In this document: positions 1 to 11,460 of the stretch, piece after piece
How positions within the stretch are numbered: position 1 is the first letter of the stretch
How the letters are laid out: each line of letters begins with the position of its first letter
Source: Sarocladium kiliense
Taxonomy: Eukaryota > Ascomycota > Sordariomycetes > Hypocreales > Sarocladiaceae
Direction: 5' to 3'
Assembly (NCBI GenBank): GCA_030734395.1
Contig: JAUZTG010000028.1
Coordinates: 62,001-126,000, forward strand
Length of the DNA: 64,000 nucleotides
Translations under genes and position numbers: made by a program
The notes under the pieces: model-generated
What the model was told of the DNA's origin: nothing
The model's input: the letters and a program-made list of their open reading frames with translations, nothing else
Database searches by the model: none

Positions 1-156
1 ATAGCTCGTTAGATCTGAACATAGGCTTTGTCGCCAGGCATTCAGCGCAAGACATTAAGCCATTCCGCAAAGCTTAACAGACAGTTCCATCAAAGAGTTC
101 CAGAGGCAACCCACACAAAGATTGCAATGGGGTCCCCGAGCGACTGAATTGCCTAG

Positions 157-325
157 TTATTCGTCTGGGAACAGTTTATCGAGGCTCACCCCGACAAATA
201 CCATCAGCACCGCCGCGTAAGCCAGGGTTGCCCAAATACTTGATCCAAAGACTTGAGTTGCCACACCATCATTATTCCAAAGTAGTCCATATGTAAACTC
301 TTCTGTGTACAGTGACTGTAATCAA
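157..325 (-). other. Coding-like stretch, possible last exon of an unidentified gene
   Basis: An open frame on the minus strand ends at a TAA at 157-159. It encodes a hydrophobic, membrane-helix-like tail (AYAAVLMVFVGVSLDKLF) preceded by a polar stretch. It follows the stop codon of the MFS permease at 363 on the same strand, so it could be an alternative last exon of that gene or the tail of a decayed neighbour. No start codon or clear splice acceptor settles this. It is reported only because the frame looks protein-coding in composition. Confidence 0.25.
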
Positions 326-362
326 GTTTCCAGCCATGGTTGCACCTTCTCTTCGAGGGGCT

Positions 363-1848
363 CTAAATCTTTCTCCAGGCCCAAACATAGTCCATGAGTG
401 CCCATCGCGCTGCCGCAAATGCCACGAGTGCCACGAACAAGACAGCCCCAAAGAAGAGAACAAATGCTTGCTCGCTCAATGACCCAAGAAGACTGCTGCC
501 GATTGGAACGCATAAAAGGGTACTTCACGGGGTGATTAGCAAACCTCCTCACTTCAGCGGGGCTGCGAAACTTGTCGCGTATTCGAATGATTGATCGAAT
601 TCGGGGAAAACAATTCACATTCACCAAACGGGACACTCACACAACAGCCACTGCAAGGAAGCATGTACCGTAATATTGCCCAAACTGGGACACAGGACAT
701 AGCTTCCCAATGCAGAGTGGTTCAAGGCTCAGCACGCCTCCGCTGGTAAACCCAAAAACAATGGCGAAAGCATAAAGCAATCCCACGCTTTCGCTAGACT
801 GCAGCCAGAAAGCTAGGGCTGATAGTAGCCCTACCAGCAGCATGAGTATGATTGCGTTGAACGGACCAACGGCGTCTGCCAGAATACCGCCCGCGATCCG
901 GCCTCCCGCAGAGCAGCTAAATCGCGTTATCAGCCACAGCGAACTCCCATCATACTCGAGTCTTTGAGGATGTACCCATTCAGAACAGCAATAATAGTAT
1001 AGCCAGTGGCCTCACTTAATCTCAGATTGTCCGCAAATTCTGGAAGTAGTCCCAGAGTTCCGAAGAGTACGAAGTCGAAGGCTGCAGATGATCAGCATCA
1101 TTACGGGGGGGGGTAGGAGTAAAGAAACGCTACCTCCGATGCCAAATATGATGAGAACACAAGACGGTCGGAGGAAGTCTTTCACCGGAGCTGTGTTCCT
1201 GCGGCAGGGGCCTGCACGAGAGCGGACGGTGAAGAGTCCGAAGACAACAAGGACAGAGATGAAGATTCCAAGAGCCCTAATGCTCCAGGACCAGCCGACC
1301 TTGGCGAATAGCGGTCTTAAGGAGAGTGGAAATATGACACCTCCTAAACTTCCACCAAGGATCACGATTCCGGTAGCAAGTCCTTTGCCCTTATCAAACC
1401 AATGCCCTAGGACACTGACGGCCACCGTGCTGAGGATCGCACATCCAGTGCCACCAATAAGACCATATACAACTATAAAATGCACGAAATGCGAGCATTC
1501 AGCCATGCCGAAAATGGAGCCAAGGTAAAGGATGCTTCCGATGATCATGAGTGCAGTTGAGCCGTGTCTATCAAAAATGATACCGACGGGAAAGCCCAGG
1601 AACAAGGTTAGAAACAGATGGATGCCGTTGATCCAGGAGATTTCGCTCAGCGTTGAGCTCACAAGCTGATTCGATGCCCAGAACGAGAGAAAGACACCGT
1701 TTGACGCGAGCAGGCCGTACGTTGCCCAGATCGTCGCCATCGAACCGGCCACAACAAGCCAGCGAGTGGTGTCTCGTATGCATTGGAGACGTGTTGACAC
1801 AATCCCACCCTCTGGACTATGCGAGTCCGAAATTGTGAGTGAATCCAT
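363..1848 (-). CDS. MFS monocarboxylate-type transporter
   Basis: Likely a plasma-membrane permease of the major facilitator superfamily, monocarboxylate (MCT/MCH) group. The first exon starts with ATG at 1848 and encodes a short polar N-terminus, then several transmembrane helices, including a GFPVGIIFDRHGS loop and a VYGLIGGTGCAILST helix. The frame continues through three short introns: near 1080-1130, near 915-970, and one whose donor follows the exon ending near 645. The last exon ends in an aromatic tail (ALMDYVWAWRKI) at a TAG at 363-365. The exon joins are read from GT/AG signals and frame, so small boundary errors are possible. It is divergent from the aminotransferase at 2401, which suggests shared control. 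The substrate cannot be read; a 2-oxo or 2-hydroxy acid would fit the neighbours. Confidence 0.8.
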
Positions 1849-2400
1849 GATTGAAAGTGCAGGTTTTCGGTTGCTTCCAAGCTGCAGTGGCTTGAGAGCA
1901 GACTTGACCCTGCAGACTGGCCAGCTATTGAGAGAAACGTCTATCAGCAGCGGTCAACCCTACTTACTTAAAGGAACGTGAGGAGACCGGGACACAGGCT
2001 ATTGAACAGACCAACTAGCACATGATTCCAACAGAAAGGGTGACACGATGGCTCCATATCTCCCCAACACTCCGAAGTCCCCATGGATGGATGAGCCATA
2101 TATTAGTCGAGCAAAATGCATGGTCTTGCCTAATATGGCACTTGGACAGAGAAGATACCATGATGCATCAACTCTACCCTGCCCAAACCCACTTTATTTT
2201 AGTGGACTGGTGGGTGGCTAGATTCTCATTTCCTGATTAGGTAGTTATCTGGAGAAAGATGCTTTCTGAGATCATTGCTAGGCTGTTGTTTATTACAGTA
2301 AGCGTGTTCGCGAGACCTATATTAAGGTCAAGGGCCAGACAGTTCTGTAAAGCAAGCTATTCCTCCATATTTACATTCCTACTCCGACCGAATATCTACT
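1849..2400. other. Divergent intergenic region between permease and aminotransferase
   Basis: About 550 bp separate two genes read away from each other, so this should hold both promoters. No convincing gene is present. I could not assign a specific regulator site. Confidence 0.5.
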
Positions 2401-3966
2401 ATGGCTCCAGTGCTGACACTCAAAGATTGTGGCGCGATTCGCCAACAGGCCCAGTCTCTGAAGCGCACTGTCGAACAAGAAACATGCTCGGCCCGCTCCA
2501 AGAGCGAATACAATGCAAAAATGCCCTTGTCAAAAGATTTCACGCACAGATTCACCTTGGAAACGCGCCTACGGGAACCGGCTACACTTAAAGCAGCTGG
2601 AGCAGACTTGACCCGGGGAGTGATTAGCTTAGCCACGGGACGACCATCTTCAGAGTACTATCCAATCACCAACTTATCAATTGGCTTCAAACAAGCCGAT
2701 TCGCACCAAGAAGGAAGATCTGAGGCGATGTGGCCAGCATCAAAGTCTGAGGATTATGTGTCGGAATTACGTCTGGCTGTTGGACTCCCCATTTCGCTCG
2801 ACTATGGCCACAGCCAGGGAAGCGAAGCTAATGTCCGCTTCCTAACTGAGCACACTGAGCTCGTTCACCAGCCGCCATACTCCAACTGGGAGGTCTGTCT
2901 CAATGCGGGCAGTACTTCAGCGATCGAGCATGTCTTTCGCATGTTCTGCAGCCGTGGGGACTATATTCTCCTCGAAGACTACACATATTCTGGGGTTTTG
3001 GAGGCTATGAGACCGCTAGGCCTTCGTTCAGCTGCGATCGAGATGGACGGTGAGGGGATTTCCGCTACGTCTTTGGAGAAACTGCTTTCCAACTGGCTCG
3101 AAGAAGACCGCGGCGGTCCCAAGCCCTTCCTTCTTTACACTATCCCAACGGGGCACAACCCTACCGGCGTCACGCAAACCAGGCAGCGACGCGAGGAGAT
3201 CTATGCCGTGGCACAAAGACACGATCTTCTGATCATTGAAGACGACCCGTATTACTACATGCACTACCCACAAAAGCCGGAGGTGAAAGGATCGACGAAG
3301 CAGTACGAGAGCGCTGCTTCTCCCATGGACAAATACTTTGACAGCCTTCCTCGGTCGTACCTGTCTATGGATATTTCCGGACGTGTCGTCCGCTTGGACT
3401 CGACGTCAAAGATTCTGGCTCCTGGCCTCCGCTGCAGCTGGATGACGGCGAACTCTGGTATTATCGCCAAGTTTTTATGCCACCATGATGTCGGGATTGT
3501 GTGTCCGAGTGGCTTGTCGCAGCTCATCTTGGCCAATCTGCTAGAGCACACTTGGGGTCATAATGGGTTCGCTGACTGGCTTATGTACCTTTGTGATGTG
3601 TACGCACGCCGTTGCGAGACCCTTGTGAGGGCTTGCAAGAAGCACTTGCCGCAGACTTTGTGTACTTGGCATCGACCGGAAGCTGGTATGTTTCTCTGGA
3701 TCAAGATCAATTGGAGAAAGCACCCCACGGCCGGATCATATGAAGATCGGTTCTGTGCTCAGTCGTACTCTTCCATTGAGCAAAGGATCTTCGATAGGGC
3801 ATTGACCAAGGGGGCATTGGTTTGCAAAGGCAGTGCTTTTCGAGCCTCCAGTTCTGGCCCTAGCAGCATGTTCCTGAGACTAACCTTTGCCACGGCGTCC
3901 TCGGAAGGCATGGAAGAAGCTGTGAAGAGGCTGGGGGAGGCTATTGATGAAGAATTCGATATGTAG
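2401..3966 (+). CDS. PLP-dependent class I/II aminotransferase, aromatic/kynurenine type
   Basis: A single-exon gene of 521 residues in the fold-type I aminotransferase family, closest in style to fungal Aro8/Aro9 and kynurenine/2-aminoadipate transaminases. These move the amino group of an amino acid to a 2-oxo acid using pyridoxal phosphate. Visible motifs are NPTG at residues 253-256, a DDPYYYM segment at 281-287 with the cofactor-contacting Asp and Tyr, and the Schiff-base lysine at 337 in DSTSKILAPGLR. The length is normal for the family. There is no obvious targeting peptide or peroxisomal tail. A ketopantoate-reductase-family gene lies downstream on the opposite strand, which would fit an amino acid to 2-oxo acid to 2-hydroxy acid route. 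The specific substrate is unknown. Confidence 0.88.
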   Translation: MAPVLTLKDCGAIRQQAQSLKRTVEQETCSARSKSEYNAKMPLSKDFTHRFTLETRLREPATLKAAGADLTRGVISLATGRPSSEYYPITNLSIGFKQADSHQEGRSEAMWPASKSEDYVSELRLAVGLPISLDYGHSQGSEANVRFLTEHTELVHQPPYSNWEVCLNAGSTSAIEHVFRMFCSRGDYILLEDYTYSGVLEAMRPLGLRSAAIEMDGEGISATSLEKLLSNWLEEDRGGPKPFLLYTIPTGHNPTGVTQTRQRREEIYAVAQRHDLLIIEDDPYYYMHYPQKPEVKGSTKQYESAASPMDKYFDSLPRSYLSMDISGRVVRLDSTSKILAPGLRCSWMTANSGIIAKFLCHHDVGIVCPSGLSQLILANLLEHTWGHNGFADWLMYLCDVYARRCETLVRACKKHLPQTLCTWHRPEAGMFLWIKINWRKHPTAGSYEDRFCAQSYSSIEQRIFDRALTKGALVCKGSAFRASSSGPSSMFLRLTFATASSEGMEEAVKRLGEAIDEEFDM

Positions 3967-4170
3967 ACAACATATTCGTGCACTTTACAATGAACACCGA
4001 TCGATAGATACTTGTTCTTAATCCTATCTTATTTTTTTCAGTGTGAGCTAGGCTGTAGACTGAAGCAAGAAAGGTGCTACTTGAAGGTAACACTGGAAAC
4101 ACAGGAGACATCCTTAATTAGGGGGGGGAGAAAGGGGAAAAATAAGGGGGGGAAAGGGCCTGAATATCTA

Positions 4171-5278
4171 CTATATTCCGTCGCATGTATACCTCTGCGC
4201 AATCTTAAACTGCAGAGCCTGGCACAGGGCGTATAGAACCGACATGGTTGGCATAGGAATGCCTAGCCGGGCCCCTTCACGCAGCGGTTCTCCCACGAGG
4301 CATTCAAATTCCGTCAAATTGCCCTGCTTCGATCAGTACGTTTGAAAAGCCCTTGGAACACAAGTTAACATACCTTTCTGACATCCTGTAGCATGCTTGG
4401 TACGAAATGATCTTCTATCAGGTCCATCTCAATAATTGTCTGAGGAAGGTCCTTTGGAAGCGTGTGGCCAATCGCTTTTGCGACAGCTAAGATTTCATTC
4501 ATTGCTGATTCCAGGGCCATCAGAAGAGATGGCCCTGCCTGCCGCAGAGAACCACTGTCCAGGCCTGTGATCGCACAAAGCGGGTTCATCGTGGCATTGT
4601 AAACAATTTTTTTCCACCTTTGCAATTGTGTGTCTGACGTAAAGTGACACGAGGCCTTGCCAGAGGCAGCATAAAGTGACGCAAAGTGCCGGGCTACTTT
4701 CAACTCTCGTGCATTTTCGATGTGCGGATTCGAGAACGCCCCGAGAAATAGCTCGTCATGGTGACCATGAGATATTTTTCCATATTCGACTTCTTGTGAA
4801 CCAGCATAGCTAACGCCGGACAAGACAACATTCTGCGGGAACCTGTCGAAATAGGGTCTTTCAATGTTGACACCATTTTGTATGAGCACTATGGTAGTGT
4901 GGCCGGGTGACACGGCTGGGGCGATCAATTCCGACATATGCCGGGAAGAGCCCGCTGTTACTTTCGTGGCGACGACTATGTAATCGAAGGGAACGTCTCG
5001 CGAGCTAATGTGAGGGATTGCTTTCAAAACTGTAGAGGTATTAGTTTTGTACTTCTGCTTGTGAGTTGTGTGTTGCACTACCAACCTTCTGCAGGCCGCC
5101 AATTTCTGAGTTCTCCATGATCACACGACTTAATATCATAACCATGTTTGCTAACAACATCGAAGTTCGAACGCAGCACAAGAGATACGCTGACTCCGAG
5201 GCTGGCCTCTAGATTCAAAGCAGCAAGGACGCCGAGAGCGCCACCCCCAATGACTAGAATTCTCTGTTGAGTAGCCAT
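4171..5278 (-). CDS. Ketopantoate reductase family (2-dehydropantoate 2-reductase-like) protein
   Basis: An NADPH-dependent 2-oxo-acid reductase of the ApbA/PanE family. It starts with ATG at 5278 followed at once by a Rossmann motif (ILVIGGGALGVLAALNLE). Two introns are read. The first starts at GTTGGT near 5088 and ends before the frame VLKAIPHISSRDVPFDY. The second lies between VRK and QGNLTEFECLVGEP. The C-terminal half holds the family helix with the conserved Lys/Asn pair (WKKIVYNATMNPLCAITG) and ends at a TAG at 4171-4173. Family members reduce ketopantoate in coenzyme A synthesis, but several fungal paralogues act in secondary metabolism, for example the 2-ketoisovalerate reductases that feed depsipeptide synthetases. 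Its place between an aminotransferase and a Zn2Cys6 regulator favours the specialised role; this is inference. Confidence 0.85.
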
Positions 5279-5537
5279 GGCTTCAAGTTCGAATGAAGAG
5301 CGCGACTTTTTTGAGGCAAAATAAACAGCTGAGTATGGGAAAAGGACATGGATGTCATTTCCTGTCAGGTTTCCGCAGGAGACAATACTTTATACTTGGG
5401 TGTTATGAGGCGCTCTCTCCCAGTCTCCCAGCTATACTAGCGGCGATCGGACTAGTACCTTTCGGGTAGTCTGGGCGAGAAAACCCACTTGGTAACCCTC
5501 CAAGCATCTGCATGAGTCTGCTTTAATCCAAGAATGC

Positions 5538-7049
5538 TCATACAGCCATGATCCGCTTCCCCTGCATCTCCCAGTCCTCGGCACAAGATGACCAATCTGT
5601 AGTTGAATCGCACCAAAAAGACGTCAGGAACTTTGTTAGCTCTTGAAAGTGGCCGAAACCCATAGTGCGGCAGATCTGATGGAAAATATCGATGACCTGG
5701 TGCTGCTTCTCAGGGTCCCCTCGGACCTCTGTCCCAGCAATGAACAGTGGCCACGAGAGGTTTTGAGGCGATCTGTGAGGATCCTCAATCGATTTCAACA
5801 TGATGAAAAAGTCTTCTACCAGGAATGGGTCCATCACTCTGGCGTCCCGCCAGTAGGCCTGATGTGCGTACATCATCGTGGCCTTGCAGTGCAGGTCCAC
5901 GAGTCGAACGAAATCTCGTCGTTGGCGGTCGCTATTGAAAAGAACGTTTGCGGCGGCCATAAGCGTGTCAGCCCGCGCTATCTCGATATCGCAGCGTAAT
6001 CGACTCAAAGCTTTATCCTTGTCATTCTCTTGCTGCACAAGGGTGGCTTCTTGGTTTTTAAGAGACGCTGTGTCTCGACGAGACCTCAAGGTGATATCAT
6101 GGATCAAGTTCAAGATCCTCGAAAATAGCGGCCCGGTGGCATGCGATGTAGCTGGAATAGCCGCTTCCACGTTCTCAAGGTCGAATGATGTAGTGCAGGA
6201 CAGGATATCATAAGCTGCGAGCTGGTTCATTAAAAACACAAGTAATTCGTCGTCAGACCAGGGCATTGTCCTGATCACGTTGACGAGAGCGCGTGCAGCC
6301 CTCCTGTGCCAATCCGCCGCCATAGCACCGACCTTGATCATCTCGCAGCAGGACAGAACCATCATAGATGCAAGCATCCACTGGGCCATTTCCAAGTCTA
6401 GCTGGACAGTCGAGTCGGTGACTGACCTGACAGCAGCAGTAATGCCAACCACAGCTTCATCTCGTATGGACTCAGGGAGCATAAGGTGCTGCGTATGACG
6501 AGTGGAATTCCAGTGCAATGCTGAAATTGCGGATATGGCCAAGCGAAGAACAGGACATGTGGCTGCCATAAGTACAACGCGCGTTTGGTAAGGGTTATCC
6601 TTGGAATCAATCCAGACCATGAGAGGAGCAACGCATTCCGAGTAGTACGTGCTCAGTCTCTCCCAGCTAATTCCAGGGGCTTCTGGCGACGAATCATCGC
6701 AGCTCAGTGCGTACTGTGACGTTCCCGAATTGGTTGAGTCTTGACTGATATGGGCATCGTCGCCCTTATCGTTGGAACTCCGGGGCTGCTCTTCACAGCT
6801 TAATTGTGTCCTCAGGAACGCAGCTTGGAGACCCTTCAAATGGCCGCGGGTGGCGACGTCGTTGATCCATTGCACACGGGGACCGTAGCCTGGACAGACC
6901 ATTCCCCTGTTGGTACATTTGCGACATGCTCCCGATCCTCTATCACACTTGATACGACGCCTTTTGCAAGTCACACAGTCGCGAGATGGATATGCGTTTG
7001 TGCCTGTTGCGTTGTTCGCGTCCTTTCTGCTTCTTCGTGAAGAGCGCAT
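5538..7049 (-). CDS. Zn2Cys6 fungal transcription factor
   Basis: A nuclear DNA-binding regulator. The N-terminal binuclear zinc cluster is plain: six cysteines in the pattern CVTCKRRRIKCD..CRKC..GMVC, about 20 residues from the start, with basic residues between the first pairs. The remainder is a long helical region of the kind found in fungal-specific factor domains (SYYSECVAPLMVW type). The start at 7049 is preferred over an upstream ATG at 7193 because the extra 48 residues show no recognisable sequence. It would give 503 residues. The gene has no intron. It sits next to the permease, aminotransferase and reductase and may be their local regulator. Confidence 0.85.
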   Translation of the reverse strand: MRSSRRSRKDANNATGTNAYPSRDCVTCKRRRIKCDRGSGACRKCTNRGMVCPGYGPRVQWINDVATRGHLKGLQAAFLRTQLSCEEQPRSSNDKGDDAHISQDSTNSGTSQYALSCDDSSPEAPGISWERLSTYYSECVAPLMVWIDSKDNPYQTRVVLMAATCPVLRLAISAISALHWNSTRHTQHLMLPESIRDEAVVGITAAVRSVTDSTVQLDLEMAQWMLASMMVLSCCEMIKVGAMAADWHRRAARALVNVIRTMPWSDDELLVFLMNQLAAYDILSCTTSFDLENVEAAIPATSHATGPLFSRILNLIHDITLRSRRDTASLKNQEATLVQQENDKDKALSRLRCDIEIARADTLMAAANVLFNSDRQRRDFVRLVDLHCKATMMYAHQAYWRDARVMDPFLVEDFFIMLKSIEDPHRSPQNLSWPLFIAGTEVRGDPEKQHQVIDIFHQICRTMGFGHFQELTKFLTSFWCDSTTDWSSCAEDWEMQGKRIMAV

Positions 7050-8404
7050 CCCTTCGACGCTCTCACGTGCAAAGTATGTATGATGGGTGTTGCTGAGGTG
7101 TAGTCGAGAGATGCCACTAACTTTTGGAGTCAATTCGGACCCCATCAAAGCACTAGCCGCATGAGTCGCCTTGCACTCCAAAATTTGCCGCATTCAGGTT
7201 TGAACCAGACAATGATCACCAGATAAGGGCCGGGCCTGAGCAGTGTGAGTAGTGCCTCGAAGAGAGCGCATGTGGACCTTGACCAAGGCTAAATTGTCTG
7301 AGTACTCCTACATTAAAGCGGCAATATCTTACATACGCATCATCATCTCGAAGTCCCCGTTGTACGGGCTGCCTTTACAGGTGCTGCAGCTGTAGGGGCC
7401 GACCATGGAGATAATAGTGCCGCAGAGACTGAAATACCAGAAAGTGATCCCACAAATCCTGGCAACGATCAGCACCATGAGCGCACTATTCAACGCCGTC
7501 CCCTTGTAGAGGACTCAGATTCTCTTCGGACTTTGCCTCCAACTCGCAATACAGACAGTTGGAAACTCTGGGTTCCATGGTACCATTGCAAGGCGCTTAA
7601 GGGCAGCTTTGAACACCATATCAACAAACCCCGAGGATGGCTCTCAAACGCGCAGCCGCAGGTACTATACTGTCAGATTTCGGACAGTAGAGCTTCCGAC
7701 AGCGCCTGTAATTCCGACTACCATACCAGATGGGAACCTCTGGAACTCGATTACATGAAATCAAAGGAAAATTTGCCTGCTGGGCCATCACCAATATCGA
7801 TTTGTCGGGCTCGAAATTGGTTCTGACAGTATACCTGACGCGTGTCAGTCCGTTCCTTTGGCCGTTGTGCAGACGAAGGCTGGTAACCCGTAGAGGGTGG
7901 TGACCGAAGCACGATGAGGGAACTCCGAGCCAGAAAAGTCGTGTATTCACATATATAATATAGATGCATATAAGGTGACACGTAGGAGAAAAGAATAAGA
8001 ATATAAAAAACTAGAAGACTTTGAGAGAAATATACAAGATTTGAAGATACAACAGATGGGTTACAGATAACGTACAGGGTAGCTCTTTTCACTGACCGAC
8101 AAACCAGAAATCGTCGGCAACTTTGGGCATGTTACGACGTTCATTCCCTTGGCAGGACTGCGCACTCTATTCTGCAAGAATTAGATACTTCATTAGCCCG
8201 GGTGACCGTTGTTTTTAGTCTATAAGACCAGGCCGTAGGGTTTCTGAGAGGAGTCCATGTCCAATCTGTAACCCTAACCCGCCCCAAGAGCGCGACTCAC
8301 TGAAGCTGGACATCACCAACCTCGCCCCGACGACACCTCACTTTACACCACTGCTTCCTTTATCTTCCGACGAGCACTCATCCAGTCTCTCAGCCAGTAA
8401 CAAG
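7050..8404. other. Intergenic region with an unassigned open frame
   Basis: About 1.35 kb. On the plus strand a frame is open from roughly 7310 to a stop at 7824-7826. It encodes a polar sequence, but there is no ATG in the first half and I recognise no family. A cluster of ACCCTAACCC telobox-like bases lies at 8269-8280, about 125 bp before the next gene. Otherwise I see no supported gene, RNA or repeat. Confidence 0.35.
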
Positions 8405-9523
8405 ATGCTCCCTCCCATAGACGATACCCTCATCCAATCAAACCCCAACTTCGCCCTGCTCTACGCAAAACTCACGAACACCCTCCTCAACCCAGACGCG
8501 TCTACCAAAGACGATGATACACCCGCAGCCAAGCAGCGCGATGCTGTGCGAAAGGTAATTCTTCTCAAACCCCCCCCGCCTGAGCCTTATCGGAGTGTAT
8601 AACACATGAACTGACCAGAGACGAAGGAACTGGACAAACGCCGGTTGAAAGCTTCTAAACACCACCTCCTCACGCAGGCCATCGCAACAGCCACACCACC
8701 TGAGCCAAAGCCGACCTCACGCTCTATCAAGCCTCAATCACGGCCGCAACAACCGCACCAAACACAGGAACCAGCCCTCCCGGATCCTCTAATCGACCTC
8801 CTCCTCATCCTGCCACCAATCCTCAACCCCTCATCACCAAACCTCTCCTCTTCGTCCCTCACCCTACTACTCTCCTCACCCCCTTTCTCCGACCTCGATC
8901 ACCTCCTCCCCCAACTCTCCCCCATTATCGCCTCAACTCTCCACACCGCTGCCCTAACACTCACCCGCATCGCCCACCCCTCTACAAACCCATCCTACCT
9001 CCACCGACAAATCCCGTCCCTCCCAACTCACATCCTCACCACCCTCATCACCCCGCAAACAACCCTGCAAACCACCCTCTCCCTAACCCGTCTCCAAACC
9101 CTCTCCTCTCTGCTCAACCTCCTAACCTCCCATGCCTCAACACTCACATCCCTAATCCGCCTCCTCGAGCTAAAACACGGCATCATCGCCCGTAATCTCG
9201 AGCTCCAAGCCGCCACAACTGCTATGCACTCCCAACGTACAGAGATCCATGCAGAGCAAACCCTCTGGACGATGAGAAGAGATGTCTACGATAAACAAGC
9301 AATCCAAGCTCTGAGGACCTACGGCGCACATCTGAGGGATGCAAGGGTACGCACGGAGGAGAGGGTGAGGGGCCTGAAAGCTGAGTTGGGTGAGTATGGC
9401 GTGGGAGTGGAGGGTGGAGAGGGGAAGGAGAGGGTAATGAGGGAGATGGCGAGGGTGTATGGGCAGATGGGAAGGCAGATGCAGGATACGAAAGGGGATT
9501 TGGATCGTTTGCGAAGGGGATGA
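8405..9523 (+). CDS. HAUS augmin-like complex subunit 4-like coiled-coil protein
   Basis: Two exons. The first runs from ATG at 8405 to 8554, followed by a 72-nt intron (8555-8626, GTAATT..GAAG). The second begins ELDKRRLKASKHHL. The N-terminal pattern (PPIDDTLIQSNPNFALLYAK followed by a conserved LNPD) resembles fungal HAUS4 proteins, which belong to the augmin complex that nucleates microtubules on existing microtubules during mitosis. The middle is very rich in Leu, Ser, Thr and Pro. The C-terminal 130 residues are charged and heptad-like, so a coiled coil is likely. The codons are strikingly C-rich in the third position. Family identity is from memory of the N-terminal pattern and is moderate; a generic coiled-coil protein is the alternative. 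Confidence 0.6.
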
Positions 9524-9833
9524 ACATTTCCAACCGTCACATATCGAACAGGGGGCGAAGCATAGATACCAGATGTCAGGGTAGACGAAGAGTAAAGACG
9601 GAAAATTGTCTATTTTTCTAAAGTACTTGTACATGATCCAATGATGAATCCAAAGCAGACGCTCACCATCAAGTCCTTTTCCGCGATTTTCTTCAGAGCC
9701 GTAAATCTTTTGGTCTTCCCGGGTTCCCCTGAACAAAAGCTTTTCCATTGAAATATTCTCGTTCGCCCCCGTGAACCCGTCGAAGTGCTCTCATTATCGT
9801 CTCATCTCATACCACGCAGATCCAACAGGGCAT

Positions 9834-11460
9834 TTAACCCTTGACCTTGTAGATGGCCTCAGCCAGACGGCCGACATTGTCGCTGGTGATACCGGCAACG
9901 GAGATACGACCGTCCTTGGTCGCGTAGACAGAGTACTCCTTAGCCAGCTTATCCATCTCCTCTGGGGTCATGCCAGTGTAGGCGAACATGCCGATCTGGG
10001 AGGTGATGTGGCTCCAGTCGTGCTTGGAGCCAAGCTTCTCGAGGTTCTCCTTGAGGAGGGCGCGCATGGTGATGATGCGGTCGGCCATGCCCTTGACCTC
10101 GCCGAGCCATTGCTTGTAGAGGGTCGGGTTGCTGAGGATCTCGGAGGCGATGCGGGCACCGTGAATCGGCGGGTTGGAGATCATGGGACGGATGATGATC
10201 TTGAGCTGGGAGTCGACGCGCTTGACCTCGTCGGCATCAGCGCAGACGAGGGAGAAGGCACCGACACGCTCGCCGTAGAGACCCTGTTACTAATTGTTAG
10301 CAATGACGGATTCAACGTGTTTCGCGTACAGAGGACTATTTGAACACACCATGTTCTTGGCGAAAGACTGGCAGAGAGCAACAGAGTTGCCCTCCTTGAC
10401 GAAGTGGCGCAAAGCAAAGGCATCCTTGTCAGTGTCACCGCTGGCGAAACCCTGGTAGGCCATATCGAAGAAAGCGAAGTGACCCTGAGCCTTGACGACA
10501 TCAGAGATCTCCTTCCACTGCTCCTGGGTAGGGTCAACACCAGTGGGGTTGTGCGCGCAAGCATGGAGCAGGAAGATGCTGCCCTTGGGCGCAGCCTTGA
10601 CATCAGCAAGCATGCCCTCGAAGTCCAGTCCAATGGTCTTCTTGTCGTAGTAGCGGTACTGCTCAACCTTCAGGCCAGCATCCTGGAAGACAGCCTTGTG
10701 GTTCGCCCATGAGGGGGTAGGGATGTAGATCTTCTTGTCGCCAGGGTAGTGACGAGCGAGGAACTCAGCGCCAATGCGGAGAGCACCAGTGCCGGAGATG
10801 GTCTGGGTAACGGCGAGGCGGTTCAGGGCGGGAGAGTCGGAACCATAGGCGAGCTTGGCTGCGAGGGCGGGGAACTCGGGGACACCGGTGATGCCGGCGT
10901 ATTCCTTGTTGAGCTTTGCGTCGACAACCTTGCGCTCGGCCTCGCGGACGGAGGGGAGAACGTAGGGCTTGCCAGCATCGTCACGGTAGGCACCGACACC
11001 TGGGGAGGGAAGCTGGTGTTAGCTTTTTGTGCGGGTATCGATCGAGGGGGTTTCGCGCTGGGTCGTGGAGGGACAGGAGGCAGAACGGGACGCACCGAGG
11101 TTGATCTTCTTGTCGAACTTGTCGGCCTTGAAAGCCTCAGTGATACCTGAGACGAGGGTTAGCTGGCGGTTGCTGGGTAGAGAGGGAGCAGAGTGCCACG
11201 TACCAAGAATGGCCTGTGTAAGGGCAAGGAAGCCAATGTCAGTCACAAAGTGCCCTTCGCGCAATAATAACCATCAAGCGTATCGACTCACATCCTAAAG
11301 CAGTCAGTACAGGTCGTATCAAGAGATCCGATGCAATTGAACTTACAGGAGGACCCTGGGGGACATTGGCCCAGGTGGAAGCGACGCGCACAGCAGCAAT
11401 GCGCGTAGCAGCTTGGCGCAAGGCAGTCTGCCTGCCAGTGACACGAAGGGTAGACAGCAT
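9834..11460 (-). CDS. AAT1: Aspartate aminotransferase, mitochondrial
   Basis: Catalyses aspartate + 2-oxoglutarate to oxaloacetate + glutamate with PLP, and serves the malate-aspartate shuttle in the matrix. The first exon, from ATG at 11460, encodes a basic, Ser/Thr/Ala-rich presequence (MLSTLRVTGRQTALRQAATR). It is followed after short introns by the frames around ITEAFKADKFDKKINLGVGA and YRDDAGKPYVLPSVREAERK. Downstream are HACAHNPTGVDPT, FFDMAYQGFASGD, the Schiff-base region SFAKNMGLYGERVGAFS (broken by an intron near 10280-10350), and the C-terminal DGRISVAGI. Stop TAA is at 9834-9836. At least four introns are needed, most of them near the 5' end. The symbol is that of the yeast mitochondrial orthologue. 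Confidence is very high because every family block is present and in order. Confidence 0.95.

Noticed and set aside
9771..10343. A 190-codon plus-strand frame
   Set aside because: It lies antisense to the conserved 3' exons of aspartate aminotransferase, starts with GTG and has no family signature.
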